Shown: positions 48,786 through 57,866 of the stretch, one piece after another
Position numbering within the stretch: the stretch's first letter is position 1
Layout of the letters: every line of letters begins with the position of its first letter
Assembly (NCBI RefSeq): GCF_049889055.1
Contig: NZ_JBLTWO010000002.1
Coordinates: 372,001-436,000, forward strand
Source: Rhizorhabdus sp049889055
GTDB lineage: Bacteria; Pseudomonadota; Alphaproteobacteria; Sphingomonadales; Sphingomonadaceae
Length of the DNA: 64,000 nt
Direction of reading: 5' to 3'
The notes under the pieces: generated by a model
Told to the model about the DNA's origin: nothing
What the model saw: the letters and a program-made list of their open reading frames with translations, nothing else
Database searches by the model: none
Translations under genes and position numbers: made by a program

Positions 48786-49001
48786 TCAGGGCAGATCGGG
48801 CTCGAGCAGCTTGTGCAGATGCACCACCACATATTTCATCTCGGCATCATCGACCGTCCGCTGCGCAGCGCTGCGCCAGGCCTTTTCCGCGGACTTATAG
48901 TCCTCGAAAAAGCCGACCACGTCGATCTTGCCGAGATCCTCGAAATCGAGCTTCTGGGGGTCCTTGACCCGGCCGCCGAACACCAGATGGATCTTGCTCA
49001 T
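48786..49001 (-). CDS. DUF4170 family protein
   Basis: 71-residue soluble protein of unknown function, a family restricted largely to alphaproteobacteria. The sequence starts MSKIHLVFGGRVKDPQKLDF and contains the family pattern VVGFFEDYKSAEKAWRSAAQ followed by VDDAEMKYVVVHLHKLLEPD. The amphipathic alpha/beta composition suggests a small ferredoxin-like fold. No signal peptide or membrane segment. Separate from its neighbours, with a terminator on its 3' side. Confidence 0.9.
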   Translation of the reverse strand: MSKIHLVFGGRVKDPQKLDFEDLGKIDVVGFFEDYKSAEKAWRSAAQRTVDDAEMKYVVVHLHKLLEPDLP

Positions 49002-49101
49002 TTCCTATCTCCGTTGATCGTCCAAAAGACGAAGCCCGGCTCCTGCTCCTGTCGAATAATGGCGATGTTTTGAAGCATGATCCTCGCGCGTTGCATTGAT
49101 A

Positions 49102-49698
49102 TTAGCTACGCGACTTCATCATCGCAATCAGCCCGTCGATGCCCTTGCGCTGGATGATCGCATCGAAATCCTGGCCCTGGGTCACGGCCAGGTTGATGTT
49201 GGCGACCGTCAGATTGGTGACCTTGAATGTCGGTCCGACCTTGGCGACCGACCAGACTGCGCTGATCGGTGCGGCGCCGGGCTTCTGGACCTGGGTCACG
49301 ACATTGAAGCCGCTGCCGGCGGGAGCGGTGCGGATCACCTTCATCGACGCATTGGCATAATCGTAGAGATTGTCCGAATAGGTGCCGATGATGAAGGTCG
49401 GTATCGCCGCCTTGTAAGCAGCCTTCTGCTCGGGCGTGATTTGATTGTTCCAACGGCGGATCAGGCGCTCGCCGATCGCGTCGATCGCGAAGTGCTGCGA
49501 CAGAAGCTCGCGGAATTTGGAGCGCACCGCCGTCTTATTGCCGGTCTTCAGAACCGCGAAAGCCTCGGTGCCGAGCGAGGAAATGAAAGTGGCTGCATCC
49601 TGATTGGCGACGACGGCCGCCGTCGCGGGTGCGATCGGAGCCGCGACGCTGAGTACGCCTGCCAGGGCGACAGCGGCGGGCAAAAGAAACGTCTTCAT
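49102..49698 (-). CDS. MlaC/Ttg2D-like phospholipid-binding protein
   Basis: Periplasmic lipid carrier of the MlaC family, which shuttles phospholipids between the outer-membrane MlaA complex and the inner-membrane MlaFEDB transporter. 198 residues with signal peptide MKTFLLPAAVALAGVLSVAA up to about 28. Family segments are LLSQHFAIDAIGERLIRRWN, ITPEQKAAYKAAIPTFIIGT, YSDNLYDYANASMKVIRTAP and VWSVAKVGPTFKVTNLTVAN, ending GIDGLIAMMKSRS. It stands alone; no mlaE, mlaF or mlaD in the window, so the partner genes must be elsewhere. Confidence 0.9.
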   Translation of the reverse strand: MKTFLLPAAVALAGVLSVAAPIAPATAAVVANQDAATFISSLGTEAFAVLKTGNKTAVRSKFRELLSQHFAIDAIGERLIRRWNNQITPEQKAAYKAAIPTFIIGTYSDNLYDYANASMKVIRTAPAGSGFNVVTQVQKPGAAPISAVWSVAKVGPTFKVTNLTVANINLAVTQGQDFDAIIQRKGIDGLIAMMKSRS

Positions 49699-49816
49699 TA
49701 TTGGAACTCCATGGGCATCATAGCGCCTGTCCTGACCCGGAGATAGCGGGTCGAGCCTGAACGCGGTTTGAACTGTGACGGCTCCGCAAGGTTATGCGGA
49801 ACTGTGGCAAGCACCG

Positions 49817-50248
49817 TCAGCTGCGCACTTTCTCGATCGCGGCTGATCCTGCGCTCTCGGCGACCTCTGCGATCGATCCGATCAACCGGCCGACCTGCTT
49901 GCCGGCAGCATCGGAATTGATGCCGAGCTCGCCAAGCTTTGCCTGACCGGCATCGCGTGCAGCGGTCACCGCCTCCTTGGCGCGGTCGGCGATCGTCTCG
50001 CCGATCGTACCGAGCAACTGCTCCTCCTGCCGGGTGCGCGGCAGCACCGCTCCGAGCACCGCGCCGACCGCCAGGCCGCCGACCAGGGCGGCAACGGGAA
50101 AGGCCTCAACCTTTTCGGCGGCCTTGTGCCCGGCCTCGCGCGCGACATCGGCCGTCTTGCGCAGCCGCTCTTCGGCAAAAGCGCGGGCTTCTGCTGCGCG
50201 GTCCCGTTTGGCGGAAGGCGACGCAGGGGCTTTCTTGCTGTTCGTCAT
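49817..50248 (-). CDS. Glycine-zipper membrane-anchored small protein
   Basis: 143 residues, not assigned to a characterised family. A charged Ala-rich N-terminal helix (about 15-50, RDRAAEARAFAEERLRKTAD) is followed by a short hydrophobic glycine-rich segment (about 52-70, VAALVGGLAVGAVLGAVLP) and a helical C-terminal half (GETIADRAKEAVTAARDAGQ). This layout resembles DUF883/ElaB- or YtxH-type stress proteins. Last gene of a three-gene group with the holin-like protein five bases upstream. Function inferred only as envelope- or ribosome-associated stress. Confidence 0.78.
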   Translation of the reverse strand: MTNSKKAPASPSAKRDRAAEARAFAEERLRKTADVAREAGHKAAEKVEAFPVAALVGGLAVGAVLGAVLPRTRQEEQLLGTIGETIADRAKEAVTAARDAGQAKLGELGINSDAAGKQVGRLIGSIAEVAESAGSAAIEKVRS

Positions 50249-50253
50249 GGCTT

Positions 50254-50976
50254 CTACTCCTTGGACCGGCTCTCACCGGAAGCTGAACTGTCGGATGATT
50301 GGAAACTCGCCGAGGCGCGTGCGGTTGCACCAGCCAGACGAAGAAGCAGTCGATGAAGCGGCAGCCGCAGCAGGACGAAGGTCAGCGCGATGGCCGCGGC
50401 CGCCGACCGCACCGGCCGGCGCCTTACCGTTTCGATCGCGCTGTTTGTCGCCCGCTGCGCATGATCGACGACGATGTCGGCGATGTCGGCAATCAGCGCC
50501 TGCGGATGCAACCGGGCCTGCGCCTCACCGACCGTGTCGACGAGCTGATTGCGGGCGGCATGGGCCTTCTGACGCACCTTTTCGAACAGTTCGTCGATCG
50601 GGCTGGTGAGCCTGGCTGCTTCGGCGAGGTCTTCATCCTCGGGGTCTTCTGCAACCAGCACGAGCTTTCGCACGCCCGCACGGATCGCAAGCAGTGCCAC
50701 GCCCACGCCCAGCGCGACCGAGATCGCTGCACCGCCCAGCCGTCCGACCCAGGGGGTCAGGACGAAGGACAAAGTGACCAGAAAGGTGACCGCCGCCGCC
50801 TGGCCCATGATGGCTCCGACGAGCAGCAGCGCCGCCCCGGTTCGTGCACGCCCCAGCCGGCGGTAGAAATCGGTTCGTGCGAGAGCGATCTCGGCCTTGA
50901 CCACCGCGCGACCGTCTTCGACGACGCGCGCGAGCACGGCGCCGATCGGCTCCTTGTCCTGTCGGTTGTCCTCCAC
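50254..50976 (-). CDS. Phage holin superfamily III-like (DUF1469) membrane protein
   Basis: 240 residues. N-terminal cytoplasmic helix ARVVEDGRAVVKAEIALART, then two membrane segments in a tight hairpin (about 47-72, TGAALLLVGAIMGQAAAVTF, and about 80-103, AAISVALGVGVALLAIRAG), a charged region (about 110-185) and a further hydrophobic stretch near 190-215 (SAAAAIALTFVLLRLPLHRL). The double-helix region is that of DUF1469, annotated as putative Actinobacteriophage holin superfamily III but chromosomal and widespread. No phage genes nearby. Middle gene of a group of three small membrane proteins. Confidence 0.8.
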   Translation of the reverse strand: MEDNRQDKEPIGAVLARVVEDGRAVVKAEIALARTDFYRRLGRARTGAALLLVGAIMGQAAAVTFLVTLSFVLTPWVGRLGGAAISVALGVGVALLAIRAGVRKLVLVAEDPEDEDLAEAARLTSPIDELFEKVRQKAHAARNQLVDTVGEAQARLHPQALIADIADIVVDHAQRATNSAIETVRRRPVRSAAAAIALTFVLLRLPLHRLLLRLAGATARASASFQSSDSSASGESRSKE

Positions 50977-50982
50977 CAGGGA

Positions 50983-51633
50983 TCAGGGTGCCGGCGGAGT
51001 GTCGTCGGACGTACCGGTGACGTTCGTCTGCGAGGTTGCCTCTTCGCTGGGTGCAGCCGGAGCCGCGCCTGCCGATGGAGCGGCTTCCGCCTTGGGAACT
51101 GCAGTCGCTGCCTTGGGCTTCGGGGGCGAAGCCTTGCGGGCCGTCGCCTTGCGCGCAGGCTTGGCCGGAGCGTCGGAAACCGGCCCTGCAGCGGAAGCCG
51201 GGCTCTCTCCCGATGCGCCGTCATTGCCGGCCTTGGGCGTCAGGCCCGACTTCACGACGCGCGCCAGCACGAAACCCACGGCGGCTGCCGCTGCGATGGC
51301 GATCGCAGGCGAAGACCGCACCATGTTGCGGGCATCGTCGATCAGTTCGTCGGCATCCTTCTCGCGCAGATTGGACGCCAGGCCTTCGACGGCATCGGCG
51401 GCCTGGCGGATATAGCCGCCATATTGCTCGCCCAGCCGTTCGCTGACCTGCTCGGCCGCGTCGCCAACGAGGCTTGCGACATTGTCCAGTGCTTCCACGG
51501 CGCGGTCCTTGCCCTGAAGCGTATAATCCTTGACCTTCGAGCCCGCCTGTTCGGAGAAGCTCGCGGCGGTGTCCGCAAACGCCTTGCGGGCGCTTTCGAA
51601 CGCAGTGCCGTTTCCGGTTTCGTCGGTCGCCAT
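50983..51633 (-). CDS. Membrane-anchored protein with lysine/alanine/proline-rich tail
   Basis: 216 residues from ATG 51633, with GGAGG nine bases upstream; an in-frame TTG-ATG 15-18 bases earlier would add a few residues but place the ribosome binding site inside the gene. Long helical N-terminal part (about 10-100, alternating charged residues such as QVSERLGEQYGGYIRQAADA), a membrane segment at about 108-128 (SPAIAIAAAAAVGFVLARVV) and a disordered tail (about 135-216) rich in Ala, Pro and Lys, with repeats like KPARKATARKASPPKPKAA, reminiscent of histone-H1-like tails. First gene of the three-gene group. Function unknown. Confidence 0.78.
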   Translation of the reverse strand: MATDETGNGTAFESARKAFADTAASFSEQAGSKVKDYTLQGKDRAVEALDNVASLVGDAAEQVSERLGEQYGGYIRQAADAVEGLASNLREKDADELIDDARNMVRSSPAIAIAAAAAVGFVLARVVKSGLTPKAGNDGASGESPASAAGPVSDAPAKPARKATARKASPPKPKAATAVPKAEAAPSAGAAPAAPSEEATSQTNVTGTSDDTPPAP

Positions 51634-51787
51634 GTCGATCGCCTCCATCAAAACATATGGCCTAAGAACCAGATGGGACGGATTGCGTTCCTTTACCAGT
51701 CCCGAAACGACTTCATATTTGCCTAACGTGGGCGGCGCGGATAGAGCGCGGGCATCCTAACGTCCATCAGCAGAGGTACGCGCCAGC

Positions 51788-53071
51788 ATGACCGCCATCG
51801 TCGACGTCCACGCCCGCCAGATCATCGACAGCCGGGGCAATCCCACGGTCGAAGTCGACATCACTCTCGAAGATGGCAGCTTCGGTCGTGCAGCCGTGCC
51901 TTCCGGTGCCTCGACGGGGGCATATGAAGCGGTCGAGAAGCGCGATGGCGACAAATCGCGCTGGTTGGGCAAGGGCGTCGAGACTGCGGTCGAAGCGGTC
52001 AACGGCGAGATTGCCGATGCGATCCTGGGGATGGAAGCCGAGGACCAGAGCGAGATCGACGCGCGGATGATCGAACTGGATGGCACTGCCAATAAGGGCC
52101 GCCTTGGTGCCAACGCGATCCTGGGCGCGAGCCTCGCGGTGGCCCGTGCGGCGGCGGACGCGCGCTCGCTGCCGCTCTACCGCTATGTCGGCGGTGTTTC
52201 GGCACAGGTTCTGCCGGTTCCGATGATGAACATCATCAACGGCGGCGCACATGCCGACAACCCAATCGACTTCCAGGAATTCATGATCATGCCGGTCGGC
52301 GCGGACAGTCTGCTCGACGCCGTGCGCTGCGGATCGGAGATCTTCCATACGCTCAAGAAAGCGCTGCACGACAAGGGCCTGGCCACGGCTGTTGGCGATG
52401 AGGGCGGCTTCGCGCCGAACCTGGCCTCCGCTCCTGATGCGCTCGACTTCATCATGCAGTCGATCGAAAAGGCCGGTTACAAGCCGGGCGAGGACGTCGT
52501 GCTCGCGCTCGACTGCGCCGCGACCGAGTTCTTCAAGGACGGCGTCTATGATTTTCATGGCGAGGGCGTGAAGCGTTCCCCAGAGGAAATGGCCGACTAT
52601 CTCGCCGATCTTGTCGCCCGTTATCCGATCGTGTCGATCGAGGACGGCATGGGCGAAGACGATTTCGCCGGATGGAAGATCCTGACCGACAAGATCGGCA
52701 ATCGTTGCCAGCTGGTCGGCGACGATCTGTTCGTGACCAATCCGAAGCGCCTTGCGCAGGGCATCAAGGACGGCCTCGCCAACTCGCTGCTGGTGAAGGT
52801 CAACCAGATCGGTACCCTGTCCGAAACACTCGAGGCGGTGAGCCTCGCCCAGCGTGCCGGTTACACGGCCGTCATGTCGCACCGCTCAGGCGAGACCGAG
52901 GATTCGACCATCGCCGATCTCGCGGTCGCCACCAACTGTGGCCAGATCAAGACCGGCAGCCTCGCGCGCTCGGACCGGTTGGCGAAGTACAACCAGCTGA
53001 TCCGCATCGAGGAAGAGCTGGGCCCGGTCGCGGTCTATGCCGGCCGCTCGGCGATCAAGTCGCTCGGCTGA
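51788..53071 (+). CDS. eno: Enolase
   Basis: Interconverts 2-phosphoglycerate and phosphoenolpyruvate; magnesium enzyme, also a component of the RNA degradosome in some bacteria. 427 residues, typical length. Visible are SRGNPTVEVDITLEDGSFGR and PSGASTGAYEAVE at the N-terminus (mobile loop), catalytic and metal residues in SIEDGMGEDDFAGWKILTDK and GDDLFVTNP, the base Lys in NSLLVKVNQIGTLSET, and the signature SHRSGETEDSTIADLAVATN. Preceded by AGAGGTACGC region. It links directly to pckA in function, though 46 kb away. Confidence 0.98.
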   Translation: MTAIVDVHARQIIDSRGNPTVEVDITLEDGSFGRAAVPSGASTGAYEAVEKRDGDKSRWLGKGVETAVEAVNGEIADAILGMEAEDQSEIDARMIELDGTANKGRLGANAILGASLAVARAAADARSLPLYRYVGGVSAQVLPVPMMNIINGGAHADNPIDFQEFMIMPVGADSLLDAVRCGSEIFHTLKKALHDKGLATAVGDEGGFAPNLASAPDALDFIMQSIEKAGYKPGEDVVLALDCAATEFFKDGVYDFHGEGVKRSPEEMADYLADLVARYPIVSIEDGMGEDDFAGWKILTDKIGNRCQLVGDDLFVTNPKRLAQGIKDGLANSLLVKVNQIGTLSETLEAVSLAQRAGYTAVMSHRSGETEDSTIADLAVATNCGQIKTGSLARSDRLAKYNQLIRIEEELGPVAVYAGRSAIKSLG

Positions 53072-53077
53072 TTTCCC

Positions 53078-53098
53078 GATCGCCCACTACGGGCGATC
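53078..53098 (+). terminator. Hairpin after eno, possible terminator
   Basis: Perfect eight-base stem GATCGCCC-ACTAC-GGGCGATC, seven bases past the eno stop. There is no T-run, so it may act as an RNA-stabilising hairpin or weak terminator rather than a standard intrinsic terminator. Confidence 0.45.
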
Positions 53099-53175
53099 AC
53101 GTAGTTGTTGAGACTTCTTTCCGGTCTAGCCTCGCCCTACCATTCCGACAGAATGAATGGGCGGGGCGTGGCTTT

Positions 53176-54414
53176 ATGGACATCGGACGCTTTCAGGGTC
53201 TGATCGCGATACAGGAGGCGATCGCGCGCGAGGGCGGGGGGCTCTCCGCCGTGCTCGATGCCATCGTCCGCGAATTGTCGGTCATGCCGGCCGCCGATGG
53301 GGCGGTGATCGAACTGCTCGATGGCGACCAGCTGGTCTACGCCGCAGCGAGCGGTGCCTCCGCGGACCTGGTCGGGCTGCGATTAGGCCTCGATACCAGC
53401 CTGTCTGGGCTCAGCCTGCTCAGCGGCCAACCCCAGCGTTGCGAGGATTCGGAGCGCGATATGCGGGTCAATCGCGAGGCCTGCCGCCGCGTCGGCCTGC
53501 GCTCGATGATCGTCGTGCCGATCCCGCATCATGGGCGCTTTGTCGGAACGCTGAAATATCATGCGCCGACGGTTTCTGCCTTTTCAGAGGAGGATATGCT
53601 GGTAGCACATCTCCTTGTCGGTCCGATTGCCGTGGGCTTCAGCCGGATCGCGGAGGATGATGCGAACCGCGCGCGGAAGGAATTGCAGGACATCGTCCGC
53701 CTGAAGCAGCAGTTCGTTTCCACCGTCAGCCACGAATTGCGGACACCGCTGACCTCGATCTCGGGCGCGCTGGGGCTGCTCGCCAATGGTACGGCCGGTG
53801 AGTTGCCTGACACGGCGGCATCGCTGATCGACGTGGCGGCCCGCAATACGGGACGGCTGCGTCGTCTGGTCGACGATCTGCTCGATCTTGATCGCATGGA
53901 TTCGGGGCAGTTCGAATATTATTTCGTCGATGCCGACATCGGCCTGCTGTTGCGCGATGTCGTTGCGCAAAATCTGCCCTATGCATCGCAGGCAGAGGTG
54001 AAACTGGGCCTGGATGTTCCATCCGACACCGTCCGCACGCGTACCGACCCCGACCGACTGTTTCAGGCGATCACCAATCTGGTGTCTAACGCGGCGAAAT
54101 TTTCACCGGCCGGGGAGGTTGTGCGCGTGTCACTGCGCGCCGATAGCCGCACGCTCGTAATACGGGTCAGCGACAACGGTCCGGGCATTCCGGAGGAGTT
54201 TCGCACCCGCCTGTTCGATCGCTTCGCGCAGTCCGCCCATACGCGCGGGCTCAGCCGGCAGCCCGGAACTGGGCTGGGACTCGCGATCGCTCGGACCATC
54301 GTGACGCAACTGGGCGGGACGCTACGGCTCGATGAAGCGCAAACCAAGGGAGCTTGCTTCGAGATACAGCTCCCCCTCGTAGCGTCCGCGGGAACCGCCC
54401 CAGCGGAGGACTAA
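53176..54414 (+). CDS. GAF-domain sensor histidine kinase
   Basis: Cytoplasmic sensor kinase, 412 residues from ATG 53176 (MDIGRFQGLIAIQEAIAREG). GAF domain at about 5-160 (PAADGAVIELLDGDQLVYAA, GLRSMIVVPIPHHGRFVGTL, FSEEDMLVAHLLVGPIAVGF). Dimerisation/phosphoacceptor domain with His186 in VSTVSHELRTPLTSISGALG. ATPase domain with N box LFQAITNLVSNAAKFSPAGE, G1 VSDNGPGIPEE and G2 GTGLGLAIARTIV. No membrane segment, so the signal is intracellular; the GAF ligand is unknown. No response regulator adjacent, an orphan kinase. The Cys in CRRVG and CEDSE could suggest redox or haem sensing but is not conclusive. Confidence 0.9.
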   Translation: MDIGRFQGLIAIQEAIAREGGGLSAVLDAIVRELSVMPAADGAVIELLDGDQLVYAAASGASADLVGLRLGLDTSLSGLSLLSGQPQRCEDSERDMRVNREACRRVGLRSMIVVPIPHHGRFVGTLKYHAPTVSAFSEEDMLVAHLLVGPIAVGFSRIAEDDANRARKELQDIVRLKQQFVSTVSHELRTPLTSISGALGLLANGTAGELPDTAASLIDVAARNTGRLRRLVDDLLDLDRMDSGQFEYYFVDADIGLLLRDVVAQNLPYASQAEVKLGLDVPSDTVRTRTDPDRLFQAITNLVSNAAKFSPAGEVVRVSLRADSRTLVIRVSDNGPGIPEEFRTRLFDRFAQSAHTRGLSRQPGTGLGLAIARTIVTQLGGTLRLDEAQTKGACFEIQLPLVASAGTAPAED

Positions 54415-54494
54415 GCGCCGCCGGGGTGGCATTTGTCCGGGGGATCGCTTAACGGAGCCGCGATTCCCGATCACCGCAGCAGGACAGACTCCTC

Positions 54495-56096
54495 ATGAAG
54501 ACTCCCACGACGCCGGCCCCCGACCAGGTGAAGATCAGCCGCGCGCTGCTTTCGGTGTCCGACAAGAGCGGTCTGGTGGAGCTGGGACAGGCGCTGGCGT
54601 CCTGGGGCGTCGAGCTGGTTTCGACTGGTGGGACCGCCAGGGCGCTGCGCGAGGCTGGCCTCGACGTGAAGGACGTTTCCGACATCACCGGTTTCCCGGA
54701 GATGATGGACGGCCGCGTCAAGACGCTGCATCCGATGGTCCATGGCGGCCTTCTGAGCGTTCGCGACGATCCCGAGCACGCCCGGGCCATGACCGACCAC
54801 GGCATCGGCGGCATCGACCTCGTCGTCGTCAATCTCTATCCCTTCGCCCAGACCGTCGCCAAGGGCGCGGAGCGTGACGAAATCATCGAGAATATCGATA
54901 TCGGTGGCCCGTCGATGGTCCGCTCGGCCGCAAAGAACCACGCCTATGTCACGATCGCGACCGATCCGGCCGATTATGCCGAGATCATCGCGACGGGCGG
55001 CACCACGAGCTTCGCGATGCGCAAGCGTTTCGCCGCCAAGGCTTTCGCGGCGACCGCGGCCTATGACGGCATGATCTCCTCCTGGTTTGCCGAGGTCGAT
55101 CAGGGCGAGACGCTGCCGGCGACGCTGTCGATCCCGGTCCGCCTGGCCGAGACGCTGCGCTATGGCGAGAATCCCCACCAGCAGGCCGCCCTTTATCTGC
55201 CGTTCGGCAGCGGGGCTCGGGGGATCGCCCAGGCGACCCAGGTGCAGGGCAAGGAGCTCAGCTATAACAATTACAACGACGCCGATGCGGCGCTGGAGCT
55301 GGTCAGCGAGTTCCGCGACGGACCGCCGACGGTGGTGATCGTCAAGCACGCCAACCCTTGCGGCGTCGCCAGCGCGGATACGCTGATCGAGGCCTATGAG
55401 GCCGCGCTCGCCTGCGACAGCGTTTCGGCGTTCGGCGGGATCATCGCGGTCAACCGTCCGCTGGATGGCAAGACCGCGGAGGCGATCAGCGGCATCTTCA
55501 CCGAAGTCGTCGCCGCGCCCGATGCGGACGACGATGCCAAGGCGGTCTTCGCAAAGAAGAAGAATCTCCGCCTGTTGCTGACTGGCGAGCTTCCCGATCC
55601 GGCGCGTGGCGGCATGACCGTCAAGAGCATCGCCGGCGGCATGCTGCTCCAGTCGCGCGACAATGGCCGGATCACGCGCGATCAACTCAAGGTCGTCACG
55701 AAGCGGGAGCCGACGGCGCAGGAGCTGGAAGATTGCCTGTTCGCCTGGACGGTCGCCAAGCACGTCAAATCGAACGCGATCGTCTATGCCAAGGGCGGGT
55801 CGACGGCAGGCGTCGGCGCGGGCCAGATGAACCGCCTCGAGTCCGCGCGCATCGCGGCGTGGAAGGCGAAGGACGCCGCCGAGAAGGCGGGCTGGTCGAC
55901 GCCGCGCACGATCGGCTCGGCGGTCGCCTCGGACGCCTTCTTCCCCTTCGCCGACGGGTTGCTGGCCGCGGTGGAGGCTGGTGCGACGGCTGTCATCCAG
56001 CCCGGCGGGTCGATCCGCGATGCCGAGGTGATTGCGGCGGCCGACGAGGCGGGGCTGGCCATGGTCTTCACCGGAATGCGGCATTTCCGTCATTGA
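54495..56096 (+). CDS. purH: Bifunctional AICAR transformylase/IMP cyclohydrolase
   Basis: Last two steps of de novo IMP synthesis: formylation of AICAR with 10-formyltetrahydrofolate, then ring closure. 533 residues. MGS-like IMP cyclohydrolase domain (about 1-200): LSVSDKSGLVELGQALASWG, STGGTARALREAGL, GFPEMMDGRVKTLHPMVHGG. Transformylase domain (about 205-533): the catalytic KH in VVIVKHANPCGVASADTLIE, SAFGGIIAVNRPLDG, and GVGAGQMNRLESARIAAWKA. Start ATG 54495. Works with purS/purQ and guaB elsewhere in the window. Confidence 0.97.
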   Translation: MKTPTTPAPDQVKISRALLSVSDKSGLVELGQALASWGVELVSTGGTARALREAGLDVKDVSDITGFPEMMDGRVKTLHPMVHGGLLSVRDDPEHARAMTDHGIGGIDLVVVNLYPFAQTVAKGAERDEIIENIDIGGPSMVRSAAKNHAYVTIATDPADYAEIIATGGTTSFAMRKRFAAKAFAATAAYDGMISSWFAEVDQGETLPATLSIPVRLAETLRYGENPHQQAALYLPFGSGARGIAQATQVQGKELSYNNYNDADAALELVSEFRDGPPTVVIVKHANPCGVASADTLIEAYEAALACDSVSAFGGIIAVNRPLDGKTAEAISGIFTEVVAAPDADDDAKAVFAKKKNLRLLLTGELPDPARGGMTVKSIAGGMLLQSRDNGRITRDQLKVVTKREPTAQELEDCLFAWTVAKHVKSNAIVYAKGGSTAGVGAGQMNRLESARIAAWKAKDAAEKAGWSTPRTIGSAVASDAFFPFADGLLAAVEAGATAVIQPGGSIRDAEVIAAADEAGLAMVFTGMRHFRH

Positions 56097-56195
56097 CGGC
56101 TCTGCCCTTGGCATCGGTGGCAGCGTGCGAAGCGGTTGACCCCACGCTGCCCCATGCCTTTAAGGGGCACCGCGACAAGGGGAGGGTGAAGCAGG

Positions 56196-57848
56196 ATGTC
56201 GGGCTCGGCAGGGCAGCGTAAGGGAAGCTTCGAGCCGCTCCGCCACGTCCTGTTTCGCCGCGTCTGGACGTCCAGCGTCCTGTCCAATTTCGGCCAGCTC
56301 ATCCAGAATGTCGGCGCGGCCTGGGCGATGACCAGGCTCACCGGGCGCGCCGATATGGTCGCGCTGGTCCAGACCGCCACCTTCGCACCGGTCGTCCTTT
56401 TGTCGCTCCCGGCCGGCGCGATCGCCGACAGCTATGACCGGCGCAAGATCGCCCTGATCGCGCTCGGCATCATGCTCGGCGGCGCTTCGGGCCTCACCCT
56501 CGTGACCCTGTTCGACATGCTGACGCCAGCCTTGCTGCTGCTGTTCTGCACGATGGTCGGCACTGGCATGGCGCTGTTCACACCCGCCTGGCAGGCGTCG
56601 GTCGGCGAGCAGGTGCCCCGGGAGATTTTGCCCCAGGCGATCGCGCTCAATTCGATCAGCTACAATGTCGCACGCAGCTTCGGCCCGGCCGTGGGCGGGC
56701 TGCTCGTCGCGGTGGCTGGCGTCGCTTCCGCATTTCTGCTCAACGCCATCGCCTATCTGCCGATGCTGGCGACGATGTATTTCTGGCGTCGCAAGCAGGA
56801 GAAGCACCGGCTACCACCCGAAGCGCTCGGCCGCGCGATCATCTCTGGGATCAGGTTCATCGTCCATTCGCCGCCGATCCGCACGATCTGGCTGCGGATC
56901 CTCGTCTCGGGCATGGTCGGTTCGGCCCCCATGGCGCTGATGCCGCTGCTCGCACGCGATCTGCTTGGCGGCGGGGCTGCGCTGTTCGGCATATTGCTCG
57001 GCTTCTACGGCATGGGCGCGATCCTCGGCGCCACCTTGATCGGCCCGATCCGCGAGAAGGTGAGCAATGAGGGAATGATGGCGGTCGCGATGGCGGTCAT
57101 CGGGTCCTCGATGGTCGGCATCGCGCTGAGCGCATCGGCCATATTGACCTGTGCGCTCCTCGTCATTGTCGGTGCGTCCTGGATGATCGTCATGGCGCTG
57201 GGAACGATCGGCATCCAGCTGTCCTCGCCGCGCTGGGTCACCGGTCGTGCGCTGGCCGGTTTCACGACGGCGGCCTGCGCCGGTGTCGCCTTCGGCAGCA
57301 TCGGTTGGGGCCATGTCGCGGAAAATCATGGAACTGCGGTCGCCATGGCCGCGTCGGGCATCGGCTTGTTCTGCGTCATTCCGCTGGGGCTGATCCTGCG
57401 GATGCCGGAAGTGGAAGTGCAGGGCGAACATGGCCTGCAGCTGGGCGATCCGGACGTGGCGCTCGACATCACCGGTCGAAGCGGACCGATCAGTCTGACG
57501 ATCGAATATCGGGTCGCTGTCGACAATGCTCGCGACTTCCACAATGCCATGCTGGCGATGGAGCCGATCCGGCATCGTACCGGCGGCTATGCCTGGTCGC
57601 TGGCGCGCGACATCGGTGATCCGGAACTGTGGATCGAACGCTATCACACGCCGACCTGGAACGATTATCTGCGCCAGCGCGAGCGGCTGACCGCCGCCGA
57701 CATGGCCGCCTGGGAGCGCGCGCTGTTCTTCCATATCGGCGAGACGCCCCAGGTGAGACGGCGTATCGAGCGGCCGTTTGGATCGGTGCGCTGGAGCGAC
57801 GACGTGCCGGACCACGGCCTGCGGGTCGCCATTCCCCAGCCGAACTGA
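56196..57848 (+). CDS. MFS exporter with C-terminal soluble domain (MFS_3 family)
   Basis: Major facilitator of the EntS-like transmembrane secretion effector family (PF05977). 550 residues, typical of the group. About twelve membrane segments to about residue 410: SSVLSNFGQLIQNVGAAWAM, VVLLSLPAGAIADSYDRRKI (the DRxxR loop), VARSFGPAVGGLLVAVAGVA, PMALMPLLARDLLGGGAALF and GFTTAACAGVAFGSIGWGHV. The last 130 residues (about 425-550) form a soluble ferredoxin-like domain (EYRVAVDNARDFHNAMLAME, WIERYHTPTWNDYLRQRERL) resembling antibiotic-biosynthesis monooxygenase folds, usual in this family. Substrate unknown; relatives export siderophores. Starts about 100 bases after purH. Confidence 0.88.
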   Translation: MSGSAGQRKGSFEPLRHVLFRRVWTSSVLSNFGQLIQNVGAAWAMTRLTGRADMVALVQTATFAPVVLLSLPAGAIADSYDRRKIALIALGIMLGGASGLTLVTLFDMLTPALLLLFCTMVGTGMALFTPAWQASVGEQVPREILPQAIALNSISYNVARSFGPAVGGLLVAVAGVASAFLLNAIAYLPMLATMYFWRRKQEKHRLPPEALGRAIISGIRFIVHSPPIRTIWLRILVSGMVGSAPMALMPLLARDLLGGGAALFGILLGFYGMGAILGATLIGPIREKVSNEGMMAVAMAVIGSSMVGIALSASAILTCALLVIVGASWMIVMALGTIGIQLSSPRWVTGRALAGFTTAACAGVAFGSIGWGHVAENHGTAVAMAASGIGLFCVIPLGLILRMPEVEVQGEHGLQLGDPDVALDITGRSGPISLTIEYRVAVDNARDFHNAMLAMEPIRHRTGGYAWSLARDIGDPELWIERYHTPTWNDYLRQRERLTAADMAAWERALFFHIGETPQVRRRIERPFGSVRWSDDVPDHGLRVAIPQPN

Positions 57849-57866
57849 TCGCGCCGCGCAGGTCTG

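Noticed and set aside
50254..50976. Holin-like gene as evidence of a prophage
   Set aside because: The DUF1469 family is chromosomal and common; no other phage genes lie nearby.
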